Shown piece after piece: positions 9,242-17,638 of a stretch of 64,000 bases of DNA. The translations under genes were made by a program, and so were the position numbers. This DNA comes from Sphingobacteriales bacterium. Its GTDB lineage: Bacteria > Bacteroidota > Bacteroidia > UKL13-3. Every line of letters starts with the position of its first letter. The stretch's first letter is position 1. The notes below the pieces were generated by a model. It saw only the letters and a program-made list of their open reading frames with translations, made no database searches and had not been told where the DNA came from. The stretch is taken from assembly GCA_021298155.1 (NCBI GenBank), contig JAJTEN010000013.1, forward strand, positions 1 through 64,000. The letters run 5' to 3'.

Positions 9242-11137
9242 TTAATAAGCCCTGCCGCTGTTTCCCTCAATATAATTGATAAACGCTTTGTTTACCACTT
9301 TATTTCCTCCAGGTGTAGGATAATTCCCTGTGAAGTACCAATCACCAAGGTGTCGCGGACAAGCAGTATGTAAATTTTCGATGCTTTGATAAATAATCTC
9401 CACCTCTGCATCAATATCATCTGGCTTTACAATTTCTGAAATACGCTGACTAATTTGATCGGCACTAAATGGAGCATATAACTCTTTTACATAATTCACC
9501 ATCTCTTCTTTTGGCAAAGCTTCTTGGGCTTTACATTTTTGATACACCTCGGTGAGCAAATGTTCTAATTGATGTGTTTTTAATAAAGATACCATGGCCT
9601 GAAAAGCCACAAAATCTTTCATTCTACTCATATCAATTCCATAACAATCTGGATACCTAATTTGAGGTGAAGATGAAACAATAATAATTTTCTTAGGATG
9701 TAACCTATCTAAAATTCGAAGTATACTTGTTTTTAAAGTTGTTCCACGAACAATAGAATCATCAATCACTACTAAGGTATCTCGATTATTTCTAATTAAT
9801 CCATAGGTCACATCATAAACATGGGCAACCATATCTTCCCGGTGGGCATCGTCTGTAATAAAAGTTCTTAATTTAGCATCTTTTATAGCCACACGCTCCC
9901 TGCGCAATAACACATCCAAAATTTGTTTGAGCTTTTTGGGATCTGGGTTCGGACCCAATTTTAGAATTTCTTGAACCTTCCACTCATTTAAAATTTCATA
10001 TACCCCTTCTATCATCCCGTAAAATGCCACCGCAGCGGTGTTAGGGATATAAGAAAATACGGTATTGTCAAAATCATAATTGAGCGATTTCATAATCTTT
10101 GGTGCAAGTAAATGTCCCAACATTTTACGCTCTTGATATATTTCTTTATCGTTACCCCTCGAAAAATAAATACGTTCAAAACTACAAGATAGGCGCTCGC
10201 CCGGAGGCATAATATTAACTTCCTGTACATCGCCATCTTTTTTCATGATAAGGGCATTACCCAAACCAAGTTCTTTAATTTCGCTGTAAGCAATATTAAA
10301 ACCTGTCATTATAGCCGGCTTCTCGCTTGTTATAACAACAATTTCGTCGTTTTTATAATAGAAACAAGGTCTAATTCCATTTGGATCTCTCACCACAAAA
10401 GCATCACCATGTCCTATCATTCCTGCCATTACATACCCGCCATCTGTACCTCTTAAAGAACGCTTTAATATGGTTTCCACATTCACATGGCTGCTCATGT
10501 GTTTACTGATATCTTGATTAGAATGCCCCTCCAACTTAAATCGCGTAAAATTACGTTGCACCTCCTCGTCTAAGAAATGTCCCATTTTTTCGAGCATGGT
10601 CACCGTATCTGCGCGATCTCTCGGGTGCTGACCCAATTCTATAAGTACCTGAAAAAGTTCATCTACATTGGTTAAGTTGAAATTCCCTGCTAAGAGTAAA
10701 TTTCGGCTCATCCAATTATTTTCTCTAATAAAAGGATGAGTTAAGTCTTTGCTGTTGCCTCCATGAGTACCGTAGCGAAGATGGCCAAGGTATAATTCAC
10801 CAACAAAAGGAGCGTGTTTTTTTAAAAAATCATGCTTTTTAACTTCTTCACTTGAACCAGATTTGCTAATTTTTTTATTAATGCCTTCAAAAATTTCGGC
10901 AATGGCCCCACTTCCATTGGCCCGCTGTCTGAAAATAAATTGTTCACCTGGCTCAGGGTCAAATTTAATTACCCCAACTCCGGCACCATCCTGACCTCTA
11001 TTATGTTGTTTCTCCATCAGAAGATACAACTTTTTTAATCCGTACAGAGCTGAGCCATATTTTTCTTCGTAAAAACTTAAAGGCTTAAGCAGGCGAATCA
11101 TTGCGATTCCGCACTCATGTTTAATTGAATCACTCAT
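9242..11137 (-). CDS. PurF-like glutamine amidotransferase / phosphoribosyltransferase
   Basis: A 631-residue protein joining an N-terminal Ntn glutaminase domain to a C-terminal type I phosphoribosyltransferase domain, the architecture of amidophosphoribosyltransferase (first step of purine synthesis). The nucleophile would be Cys9 in HECGIAMIRLL, so an eight-residue propeptide must be removed. The PRPP loop VVIDDSIVRGTT is at about 455-470, followed by SSSPQIRYPDCYGIDM. It is about 130 residues longer than E. coli PurF, with inserts around 190-220 and 370-440. Bacteroidota often carry this long form besides a standard PurF, so I do not assign the symbol. It is followed by lptB after 9 bases. 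Confidence 0.85.
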   Translation of the reverse strand: MSDSIKHECGIAMIRLLKPLSFYEEKYGSALYGLKKLYLLMEKQHNRGQDGAGVGVIKFDPEPGEQFIFRQRANGSGAIAEIFEGINKKISKSGSSEEVKKHDFLKKHAPFVGELYLGHLRYGTHGGNSKDLTHPFIRENNWMSRNLLLAGNFNLTNVDELFQVLIELGQHPRDRADTVTMLEKMGHFLDEEVQRNFTRFKLEGHSNQDISKHMSSHVNVETILKRSLRGTDGGYVMAGMIGHGDAFVVRDPNGIRPCFYYKNDEIVVITSEKPAIMTGFNIAYSEIKELGLGNALIMKKDGDVQEVNIMPPGERLSCSFERIYFSRGNDKEIYQERKMLGHLLAPKIMKSLNYDFDNTVFSYIPNTAAVAFYGMIEGVYEILNEWKVQEILKLGPNPDPKKLKQILDVLLRRERVAIKDAKLRTFITDDAHREDMVAHVYDVTYGLIRNNRDTLVVIDDSIVRGTTLKTSILRILDRLHPKKIIIVSSSPQIRYPDCYGIDMSRMKDFVAFQAMVSLLKTHQLEHLLTEVYQKCKAQEALPKEEMVNYVKELYAPFSADQISQRISEIVKPDDIDAEVEIIYQSIENLHTACPRHLGDWYFTGNYPTPGGNKVVNKAFINYIEGNSGRAY

Positions 11138-11148
11138 AAAAGGAACCG

Positions 11149-11156
11149 CAAATGTA
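11149..11156 (-). promoter_or_regulatory. Probable -7 box of PurF-like gene
   Basis: The minus strand reads TACATTTG, a perfect TAnnTTTG. It is 11 bases before the ATG at 11137, giving a leader of about five bases. No clear -33 element was found. Confidence 0.4.
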
Positions 11157-11205
11157 TGGAAATAAAATGATGATTTACACCATACAATCCCTTGCAGAAC
11201 TAATT

Positions 11206-12297
11206 TTATTTATTCAAAAATATGGTTTGTGATGGATAGGCAAATTCACACCCATTCTTACGCACAATTTCCATTATTTTTACATTAATTTTTTCTTTCA
11301 CCTCTACCATTACGTTGTAATCGTTTGAATTTACAAAATAGATAATCAATAGATTTAAAGAACTGCTATCAAAATCTAAAAAGCGAACTGTTACCTCTGA
11401 TGCGGTACTGGGCTCTTCAGCCAAAATCGCATGTTTAATATCTTCTACAATATTTAAAATACTATGCGATTCACTTTGATAGGTTAACCCAATCACAAAA
11501 CGCACACGGCGCTGGGTACTTTGGGCAATATTATTTAAGTTAGAATCGATTATTTTCTTATTTGGAACAATCAATAACGATTTATCTAAGGTTCTAATTC
11601 TGGTAGTTCTAAATCCAATCTTTTCTACCGTTCCCTTAATATCGCCAACCTCAATAAGCTCGCCAACCTGAAAAGGTTTATCTAAATAAATTATAAATGA
11701 CCCAATTAAATTAGCCAAAGTATCTTGTGCAGCAAGCGCTATAGCCAAACCTCCAATTCCTAAACTGGTAACCAATGCCGTTATATTCACCTCAAAAGCC
11801 TTGGCCAGTATAGCAAAAAAACTAAAAATATAAATTAAAACTCGGGTTAACTCCTTAATAAAAGTAGCCAAATCTTTACTCATTTGTCCATCCTCACGGT
11901 TGTGATAAACGTACTCCATAAAATCGGTTACCCTCAAAAAAAGCACCGTGATGGTATAAATCAAAACCACAATAAACAACGCATGCAACACCCATCTGAG
12001 TCCAAAATCGCTCAAATGTGCCAATTCCCATTCCTTCGGAAATGTGAGATAATTACACGCAGCATAGATGGCAATAACATTGATTAAATTAATAAATGGC
12101 TGGTTAAATAGGCGACTAAATTCTTCGTAAAAATGAGGACTCGCAATATTTTTAAAAAACTTGTATGAAGCCTTTGATGCCAATTTGGCAATTAGTCCAT
12201 TAAAAACTAAGGTTAATACAATAATGCCTAAACTAATTGCCCATTTTTGCAATGAGTTCCCTAAAAAATAAACCGAATAAAAATCAATTTCCATCAT
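11206..12297 (-). CDS. Small-conductance mechanosensitive channel (MscS family)
   Basis: An inner-membrane MscS-type channel of 363 residues counted from the first ATG (12295-12297); a GTG two codons earlier and a second ATG directly after are alternatives. Hydrophobic segments lie at about 15-38, 62-80, 92-115 and 145-168. The last is the pore helix, with the glycine/alanine-rich pattern ALVTSLGIGGLAIALAAQDTLANLIGSF that defines the family (shown here across the pore and start of the beta domain). The following beta domain contains PFQVGELIEVGDIKGTVEKI. These channels release solutes on hypo-osmotic shock. It is a single gene downstream of gdh, separated by a terminator. Confidence 0.9.
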   Translation of the reverse strand: MMEIDFYSVYFLGNSLQKWAISLGIIVLTLVFNGLIAKLASKASYKFFKNIASPHFYEEFSRLFNQPFINLINVIAIYAACNYLTFPKEWELAHLSDFGLRWVLHALFIVVLIYTITVLFLRVTDFMEYVYHNREDGQMSKDLATFIKELTRVLIYIFSFFAILAKAFEVNITALVTSLGIGGLAIALAAQDTLANLIGSFIIYLDKPFQVGELIEVGDIKGTVEKIGFRTTRIRTLDKSLLIVPNKKIIDSNLNNIAQSTQRRVRFVIGLTYQSESHSILNIVEDIKHAILAEEPSTASEVTVRFLDFDSSSLNLLIIYFVNSNDYNVMVEVKEKINVKIMEIVRKNGCEFAYPSQTIFLNK

Positions 12298-12349
12298 ATA
12301 CACGCATTCTTGTGAGCAGCTAAATTACAAAAACTTTCGAGCGCTTTCT

Positions 12350-12390
12350 AAAAAAGAATCGGACTAAAAATAATATCCTTAGTCCGATTC
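12350..12390 (-). terminator. Rho-independent terminator after the dehydrogenase gene
   Basis: A perfect 12-bp stem (12356-12367 with 12379-12390, arm GAATCGGACTAA) and an 11-base loop. Read on the minus strand it is followed by a run of T (A-run 12350-12355). It ends the anmK-dehydrogenase transcript and insulates the MscS gene. Confidence 0.85.
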
Positions 12391-12402
12391 CCAATTACCC
12401 TG

Positions 12403-13638
12403 TTATACCAAATTCACTAAGGCCATCTCCAAACCCTTTTTGAGTAAGCCTTTGTGTTTTGGGTTAAACTGATGTAAGCGCATCAAGCCTTGCCAAATGG
12501 TTTTTGAGGTATCCTTAAAAATTGCTTCATCAGTTAGGTCTACCGTATCATTGCTCATACAATAGGCAAACACACGCGCCATACCGCAATTGGCAATATA
12601 ATCTGGTATAATGGCTACCTGGTCGTCTGTATAATTGGCAATCGGACCTAAAAATATTTCTTGATCGGCAAAAGGCACATTGGCGCCACAGCTTATTACC
12701 TCCAAGTCATTATCTCTCATTTTCTCTACTTGAGCTTGCGTTACCAATCTTGATGCGGCAGCAGGCACAAAAATCTCGGCTCCTACTTCCCAAATCTTCT
12801 CATTCATTTCTTCGTAACTAAGCATATCTGGGTGAACCAATGTATTGCCTTGCTTAGCTAAAAATAAGTCTTTAATTTCTTCTTTGCTAAATCCGGTTGG
12901 TTTCAACAATCCACCATTTCTATCAATAATACCAACTATAACTACACCATATAAACTCAAATAATAGGCAGCGGCCGCACCCACATTACCCCATCCCTGA
13001 ATAATCGCACGTTTAAAATTTACATTACCACCCCAAATTGAATAATAATGACGCACAGCTTCGGCTACGCCAAACCCAGTAATCATATCTGCTACCAAAT
13101 AATTTTTTGAAAGTGCTGGCGTAAAACGTTCATCGGTAAGCACCTTTGAAACGCCAACGCGTAAATTATTGATGCGTGAATCTCTCGAATCTCCTTCTGC
13201 TTTAAAATGTCCATTTACAACACCTTCTTGCGGATGCAATAAACCATTTTTCTCTGTAATGGGAATTACCTCATGAATTTCATCTACGTTTAGATCTCCA
13301 CCTGTACCATAATAATTTTTTAATAATGGATTTACAGCCTTGTACCAGCGCTCTAATACACCTTTTTTACGTGGGTCTGATGGATCAAAATTTATCCCAG
13401 ATTTGGCACCGCCAATAGCCGGACCAGCAACGGTAAATTTAATTTCCATAGTTTTAGCTAATGAAGTTACTTCATGCTTATTCAATCCTTTGCGCATGCG
13501 CGTTCCACCTCCAGCAGCGCCGCCACGTAAAGAGTTTATTACCACCCAACCTTCAGCCTCCGTTTCACTATCTTTCCATTCAAAAACAATTTCTGGCTGT
13601 TTTTCTTCGTATTTCTTAATTAACTTTAGTAATTGCAT
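12403..13638 (-). CDS. Glu/Leu/Phe/Val dehydrogenase
   Basis: A 411-residue NAD(P)-dependent amino acid dehydrogenase, catalysing reversible oxidative deamination to the 2-oxo acid and ammonia in the cytoplasm. Catalytic-site signatures are present: Lys67 in TMEIKFTV, Lys79 in GGAKSGI, and Asp115 in GTGGDLN. A Rossmann glycine motif follows in IIQGWGNVGAAAA, and PDYIANCGMARVFAY lies near the C-terminus. GDLN rather than the usual GPD... spacing, and the length, fit the Bacteroidota 'Glu/Leu/Phe/Val' group, for which the preferred substrate cannot be told from sequence. The gene lies 16 bases downstream of anmK and ends at a strong terminator. Confidence 0.88.
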   Translation of the reverse strand: MQLLKLIKKYEEKQPEIVFEWKDSETEAEGWVVINSLRGGAAGGGTRMRKGLNKHEVTSLAKTMEIKFTVAGPAIGGAKSGINFDPSDPRKKGVLERWYKAVNPLLKNYYGTGGDLNVDEIHEVIPITEKNGLLHPQEGVVNGHFKAEGDSRDSRINNLRVGVSKVLTDERFTPALSKNYLVADMITGFGVAEAVRHYYSIWGGNVNFKRAIIQGWGNVGAAAAYYLSLYGVVIVGIIDRNGGLLKPTGFSKEEIKDLFLAKQGNTLVHPDMLSYEEMNEKIWEVGAEIFVPAAASRLVTQAQVEKMRDNDLEVISCGANVPFADQEIFLGPIANYTDDQVAIIPDYIANCGMARVFAYCMSNDTVDLTDEAIFKDTSKTIWQGLMRLHQFNPKHKGLLKKGLEMALVNLV

Positions 13639-13654
13639 ACTTTATATACTATAT

Positions 13655-14749
13655 TTATTGTTCAAATAATTTAAAATTTCCATACACCGCCCCACCAATA
13701 TGGTCTTGTTTTGAGCCTGTTACTTCCTGTAAAATATTGTATTGATTGCTCATTCGCAACACCCCCAAAAAGGCAAAGATAAGCGCCTCTTTAAATTGTA
13801 CCAATTCTATTTCAGGTATAAGCACCTTTGCTGCTGTATTGGCTTGAATTTGCTGAACCAAAAAGTTATTCAAAGCACCGCCACCTGTAACCAAAACCTC
13901 TTGCACCGCGTTTTGGTTCAATACCTGCGCAACTTGCATAGCAATGTGTTGGGTAAAGGTAGCTAGCAATTCTGTTTTGCTGCAGGTATGATCCGCTTCA
14001 ACAATAGGCCAGAAATGTTGGTTCAGCCATTCTACACCCAAAGATTTTGGCCCAGATAAGGTATAATAAGGTAAGGCATTTAATTGGGCAATTAATGCTG
14101 GATTTGGCAGGGCACTTTGAGCCAAAATTCCTTTGTTATCGAAAGCCAAGCCAAGTTCTTGTGCCACCTTATTTAAGATCAAATTACAGGGCGAAATATC
14201 AAATGCCAAGCGGGCTTTGTTGCGTGTAAAGGAAATATTTGAGAATCCTCCCAAATTTAAACAGGCATCATACTTGTTAAACAACAGGGCATCACCCATT
14301 GGCACCAGCGGTGCACCTTGTCCGCCTAAAGCCACATCCATACTCCTAAAATCGCATACTACGGGTAAACCACAAGAGGCAGAAAGCGCAGCACCATCTC
14401 CAATTTGTGAAGTAAAGCCCGCCGCAGGTTGATGAAAAATGGTATGCCCGTGAGAAGAAACAAAATCTGCCTCCAAACCCGTTTCTTGCAAGAAGGCTTG
14501 AACCAATTGCCCCAAATACCTGCCATAAAAGGCATGTGTTTTAGCAAAATTAACGGCACTCTCTTGCGGCAAATGTTGCAAACGTGCCAGCCACATTTCC
14601 GAGTATGGATACGTTTTTGCAGCTAAAATTTGATACTTCCACTCCTTATGTTCAAAAGAAAAATGAGCACACAACACATCAACTCCATCCAAAGAAGTGC
14701 CGCTCATTAATCCTATTACGCGGAATATTTTATGGGTTGTGTTAACCAA
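13655..14749 (-). CDS. anmK: Anhydro-N-acetylmuramic acid kinase
   Basis: A 364-residue sugar kinase of the ASKHA fold that converts 1,6-anhydro-MurNAc from cell-wall turnover to MurNAc-6-phosphate. The diagnostic phosphate-loop motif GLMSGTSLDGVD is at residues 13-24; QIGDGAALSASCGLPVV, GGQGAPLVPMGD and VTGGGALNNFL follow. The start must be the TTG at 14747-14749. The next ATG is inside the GLMSG motif, and an in-frame stop lies 14 codons upstream with no ATG or GTG between. It precedes the amino acid dehydrogenase gene by 16 bases and is divergent from the aminotransferase gene. Confidence 0.93.
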   Translation of the reverse strand: MVNTTHKIFRVIGLMSGTSLDGVDVLCAHFSFEHKEWKYQILAAKTYPYSEMWLARLQHLPQESAVNFAKTHAFYGRYLGQLVQAFLQETGLEADFVSSHGHTIFHQPAAGFTSQIGDGAALSASCGLPVVCDFRSMDVALGGQGAPLVPMGDALLFNKYDACLNLGGFSNISFTRNKARLAFDISPCNLILNKVAQELGLAFDNKGILAQSALPNPALIAQLNALPYYTLSGPKSLGVEWLNQHFWPIVEADHTCSKTELLATFTQHIAMQVAQVLNQNAVQEVLVTGGGALNNFLVQQIQANTAAKVLIPEIELVQFKEALIFAFLGVLRMSNQYNILQEVTGSKQDHIGGAVYGNFKLFEQ

Positions 14750-14820
14750 AGTGGGTACGAATTTAAACCAATTGATTTGTTTTTACTGAAACTTTTTTAA
14801 CTTGTATTAAATTTCCAATC

Positions 14821-16104
14821 ATGAAAAATGCCAGAAGAAAATTTTTAAAGCAAGGTAGTTTAGGCCTATTAGGCTCCATTGCTGCACCCTCCATATTTAA
14901 TCCATTAGAAGCAGCGCCCTTGCCCAAATTAGAAGACAAAATAGATCCGGAAAACGAAAAATTCTGGAAATTAGTTAGGCAGCAATTTCCATTAAATAAA
15001 GATTGGGCTTACCTAAATAATGGCACAATGGGACCTTCGCCATACCCAGTTATAGAAGCCGTTCACAAAGGCATGATGGATGGAGATGTGTATGGCAACT
15101 ATGGCGGTTGGGAGGCCACACAGGCCAAAATTGCGCAATTTGTGGGTGCAAATGAGGATGAAATTGCCCTCACCCACAATGTTACAGATGGCATAAATAT
15201 AGCGTGTTGGGGATTACCGCTTAAAAGAGGAGATGAGGTAATTTTAACAACACACGAACACGTTGGTAACGCATTCCCTTGGCTGAACCGACAAAAATTA
15301 CACGGAATAAAAATAAAAGTATTTACTCCAGCTGCCACAGCTGCCGAAACACTGGAGCGCATTAAGGCTCTCTATACAAAAAATACCAGGGCTATTGCTG
15401 TACCGCACATTCCGTGCACAATCGGGCAAATACTTCCGGTAAATGAAATTTGCGCTTGGGCCAAAGAAAAGGGTATATTTTCATTTATAGACGGCGCTCA
15501 TGGCCCTGGAATGTTGCTATTAGATTTACACCAAATGGGCTGCGATGCCTATGCATCTTGTTGCCATAAATGGATGCTCGGACCAAAAGGAACTGGGTTT
15601 ATATACGTTCGAAAAGATTTTCAAGACACATTACAAACCTATTTTGTAGGTGGAGGCAGCGATAATGGAAAGTGGAATATGGCCAGTACACCTATTCAAC
15701 CTGGTGCCTATGCAAATTCTGCCCACAGATATTATGGAGGCACACAGGGTTTAGGATTGTACAAAGGTGTTGATGCAGCTATTCAATTTATAGAACATAT
15801 TGGCATGGAAAATATTTACAATCGAATCAACTATTTGGGAAAATACACCCAAGATAACTTATTGGCTTTAGGAGATAAAATAGAAATGCTCACGCCTACA
15901 GAACAAGCATCGCGCTGCTCAGTAAATGGATTTAGAATAAAAGGATTTGATTTCACTAAATTTTATGCGAAATGCGCCGATCAAAAAATTAGAATACGAA
16001 TGGTGGCTGAAAATGAAATTAATTGCGTTCGGGTTTCCACCCATATTTATAATAATACAAATGAAATAGATCGTTTTATTGAAGTTGTAAAAAAAGAAAT
16101 TTAA
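14821..16104 (+). CDS. Tat-exported class V aminotransferase
   Basis: A 427-residue PLP enzyme of aminotransferase class V, close in pattern to isopenicillin-N epimerase-like and cysteine desulfurase-like proteins. The PLP lysine is Lys250 in CCHKWMLGPKGTGF, and the PLP-ring contacts Asp224 and His227 lie in SFIDGAHGPG. The N-terminus carries a twin-arginine-type signal: Arg5-Arg6 in NARRKFLKQGSLGLLGSIAAP. It is therefore probably folded with PLP in the cytoplasm and exported. Related Tat-exported class V enzymes are widespread in Bacteroidota but have no firm substrate. It is a single gene facing the TrpF-like gene tail to tail, with a 3-base gap. Confidence 0.88.
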   Translation: MKNARRKFLKQGSLGLLGSIAAPSIFNPLEAAPLPKLEDKIDPENEKFWKLVRQQFPLNKDWAYLNNGTMGPSPYPVIEAVHKGMMDGDVYGNYGGWEATQAKIAQFVGANEDEIALTHNVTDGINIACWGLPLKRGDEVILTTHEHVGNAFPWLNRQKLHGIKIKVFTPAATAAETLERIKALYTKNTRAIAVPHIPCTIGQILPVNEICAWAKEKGIFSFIDGAHGPGMLLLDLHQMGCDAYASCCHKWMLGPKGTGFIYVRKDFQDTLQTYFVGGGSDNGKWNMASTPIQPGAYANSAHRYYGGTQGLGLYKGVDAAIQFIEHIGMENIYNRINYLGKYTQDNLLALGDKIEMLTPTEQASRCSVNGFRIKGFDFTKFYAKCADQKIRIRMVAENEINCVRVSTHIYNNTNEIDRFIEVVKKEI

Positions 16105-16107
16105 GGG

Positions 16108-16716
16108 TTACTTTCTCAATTGTTCTAATAAATCATTCAATTCATCGTATTCCTTTAATCCTGTTTTTTCTTCCTTTCCTCCGCTTACATGCCAAGCGTA
16201 TGGCTGTATTTGAGTTAATAACTCTCTGGTAGAATACCCTTTTATACTTAGGTTCAAGAATATTTTATGGTTCAAACATAAGTGCTTAAGCGCCTCTATA
16301 TCTAATCCCTCATGCCACTCCCCTTTTAACTCAAATGAATCTGCATACGCCTGATAGGCTGCAATCTCTTTGGTAATAAAATCAAGTTGTTGCGAACTAA
16401 TATCTATAACCTTTATAATCGACTTTCCAATTTGGGGTAACTCATCTGGCAAAATAGCGTTCTCGAGCGCCACAACATCCATATGTAATAATTCGCTTAA
16501 AGAGATAATTTCATCCAAATCTTGGTTTCCAAAATAGGCTATCGCATGCGACCCACTAATCCAATCTAATATTTCTTTTGCTTTTATTGGTAAAATAAAA
16601 TCAGCATCATTGGGGTTTAAACAAAAGCCAATATATTCAATACCTGCAGCGGCGGCAAAACGCGCGTCGGCTAGGTTGGTAACCGGACTCAATTTAAGTT
16701 TAGTGATATAACTCAT
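16108..16716 (-). CDS. TrpF-fold protein lacking catalytic residues
   Basis: A 202-residue protein whose overall pattern follows phosphoribosylanthranilate isomerase: a beta-strand then DARFAAAAGIEYIGFCLNP near the N-terminus, and VSGGKEEKTGLKEYDELNDL near the C-terminus (compare the usual SSGVE..PG.KD). The catalytic cysteine of the KICG motif is replaced (KLKLSPVT), and the catalytic aspartate strand is not recognisable. No other trp gene is nearby. I infer a TIM-barrel protein with a different or lost activity. It lies 9 bases downstream of the DUF2480 gene and is probably co-transcribed with it. Confidence 0.65.
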   Translation of the reverse strand: MSYITKLKLSPVTNLADARFAAAAGIEYIGFCLNPNDADFILPIKAKEILDWISGSHAIAYFGNQDLDEIISLSELLHMDVVALENAILPDELPQIGKSIIKVIDISSQQLDFITKEIAAYQAYADSFELKGEWHEGLDIEALKHLCLNHKIFLNLSIKGYSTRELLTQIQPYAWHVSGGKEEKTGLKEYDELNDLLEQLRK

Positions 16717-16725
16717 GTATAATTT

Positions 16726-17235
16726 TTATTTTCTTTTAAATACCGGAACATTACTGCATGCCTCGCCGTACATAATACTTTTTACCACAGGTAATAAACC
16801 AGCAGTAAAGGCTACATAAGCATTCTCAGGAATACGTATATCGCCGCAACCTTTCAAAATAACCCGAGCATCTCTATATATTTCAAAATCAACCCGAGCT
16901 ATCGCTTCTGTGAATAAAATATCCTCCACAATTTGGGTCGAACCAAAGAAAAATCTGGTAGCGTAAGGCTGAACCGAAACACCCAATAACATATAAGCCC
17001 ATACCGGAATAATGGCATCGGTTGAACAAGTAAAGGCTACTATTTTATCTTGAAAAACAGACCAATCAAAAGCCTTTACCTGTTCTCTAAAACTCTTTTC
17101 TTGTAAAATAAGTTCCCTAAATAACCAGGGCTTAATATCTAACTCAACAATGGGAACTTGCGCACTAAAATCGGCAAGGTCTATGGTAATTAATCCAGAT
17201 GCCGCTACTTTATTTTCTATTAGATCTTCACTCAT
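16726..17235 (-). CDS. DUF2480 family protein
   Basis: A 169-residue cytoplasmic protein of a family I know essentially from Bacteroidota (DUF2480). Recognisable segments are LITIDLADF, VELDIKPWLFRELILQEKSFREQVK, DAIIPVWAYMLL and the C-terminal GCGDIRIPENAYVAFTAGLLPVVKSIMYGEACSNVP. The function is unknown. In relatives the gene is often near iron-sulfur assembly (suf) genes, but none is seen here. It overlaps the upstream lipoprotein gene by 4 bases (ATGA, 17232-17235). Confidence 0.85.
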   Translation of the reverse strand: MSEDLIENKVAASGLITIDLADFSAQVPIVELDIKPWLFRELILQEKSFREQVKAFDWSVFQDKIVAFTCSTDAIIPVWAYMLLGVSVQPYATRFFFGSTQIVEDILFTEAIARVDFEIYRDARVILKGCGDIRIPENAYVAFTAGLLPVVKSIMYGEACSNVPVFKRK

Positions 17236-17621
17236 TTTAAATACACATTACGTTTAACTTCTCTTTTGCCTAACACCTGCACCAAACTTGTATCAGAGCG
17301 GTTGTTGCTGCGCGAAACAACGTAATAATTTCCTTGTAATAGATATCCAAAATCTGCCTCTGCAGTGTTACTTTGTGTGCGTTTATAATATAAAAATAAA
17401 TCTCTTTGTATGTCTTCATACTGAGTATATAAATACACATCTGCAGCTAGGCGATTATTGGTAAAAAAATCGTAAGTATATACAAATAAACGCCCATTAA
17501 ATTCTGAACTATCATTTAAAACAATGCTTCCTGAATCTTTTTCAGGATTGACAGTTTCTGTGCGGGTACATGATACCCAAATAATTGGCAAAGCAAAAAG
17601 GAATACCTTTAATTTATTCAT
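17232..17621 (-). CDS. Small lipoprotein, unknown function
   Basis: A 129-residue lipoprotein started at the ATG at 17619-17621; a TTG three codons earlier is less likely. Signal peptide MNKLKVFLFALPIIWVSC has lipobox WVSC. The mature part contains GSIVLNDSSEFNGRLFVYTYDF and a C-terminal strand REVKRNVYLK, and looks like a single beta-rich domain. No family was recognised. It lies 17 bases downstream of pyk and overlaps DUF2480, so it is part of the pyk transcript group. Confidence 0.7.
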   Translation of the reverse strand: MNKLKVFLFALPIIWVSCTRTETVNPEKDSGSIVLNDSSEFNGRLFVYTYDFFTNNRLAADVYLYTQYEDIQRDLFLYYKRTQSNTAEADFGYLLQGNYYVVSRSNNRSDTSLVQVLGKREVKRNVYLK

Positions 17622-17638
17622 CCTATTCAAGGTTTAGA

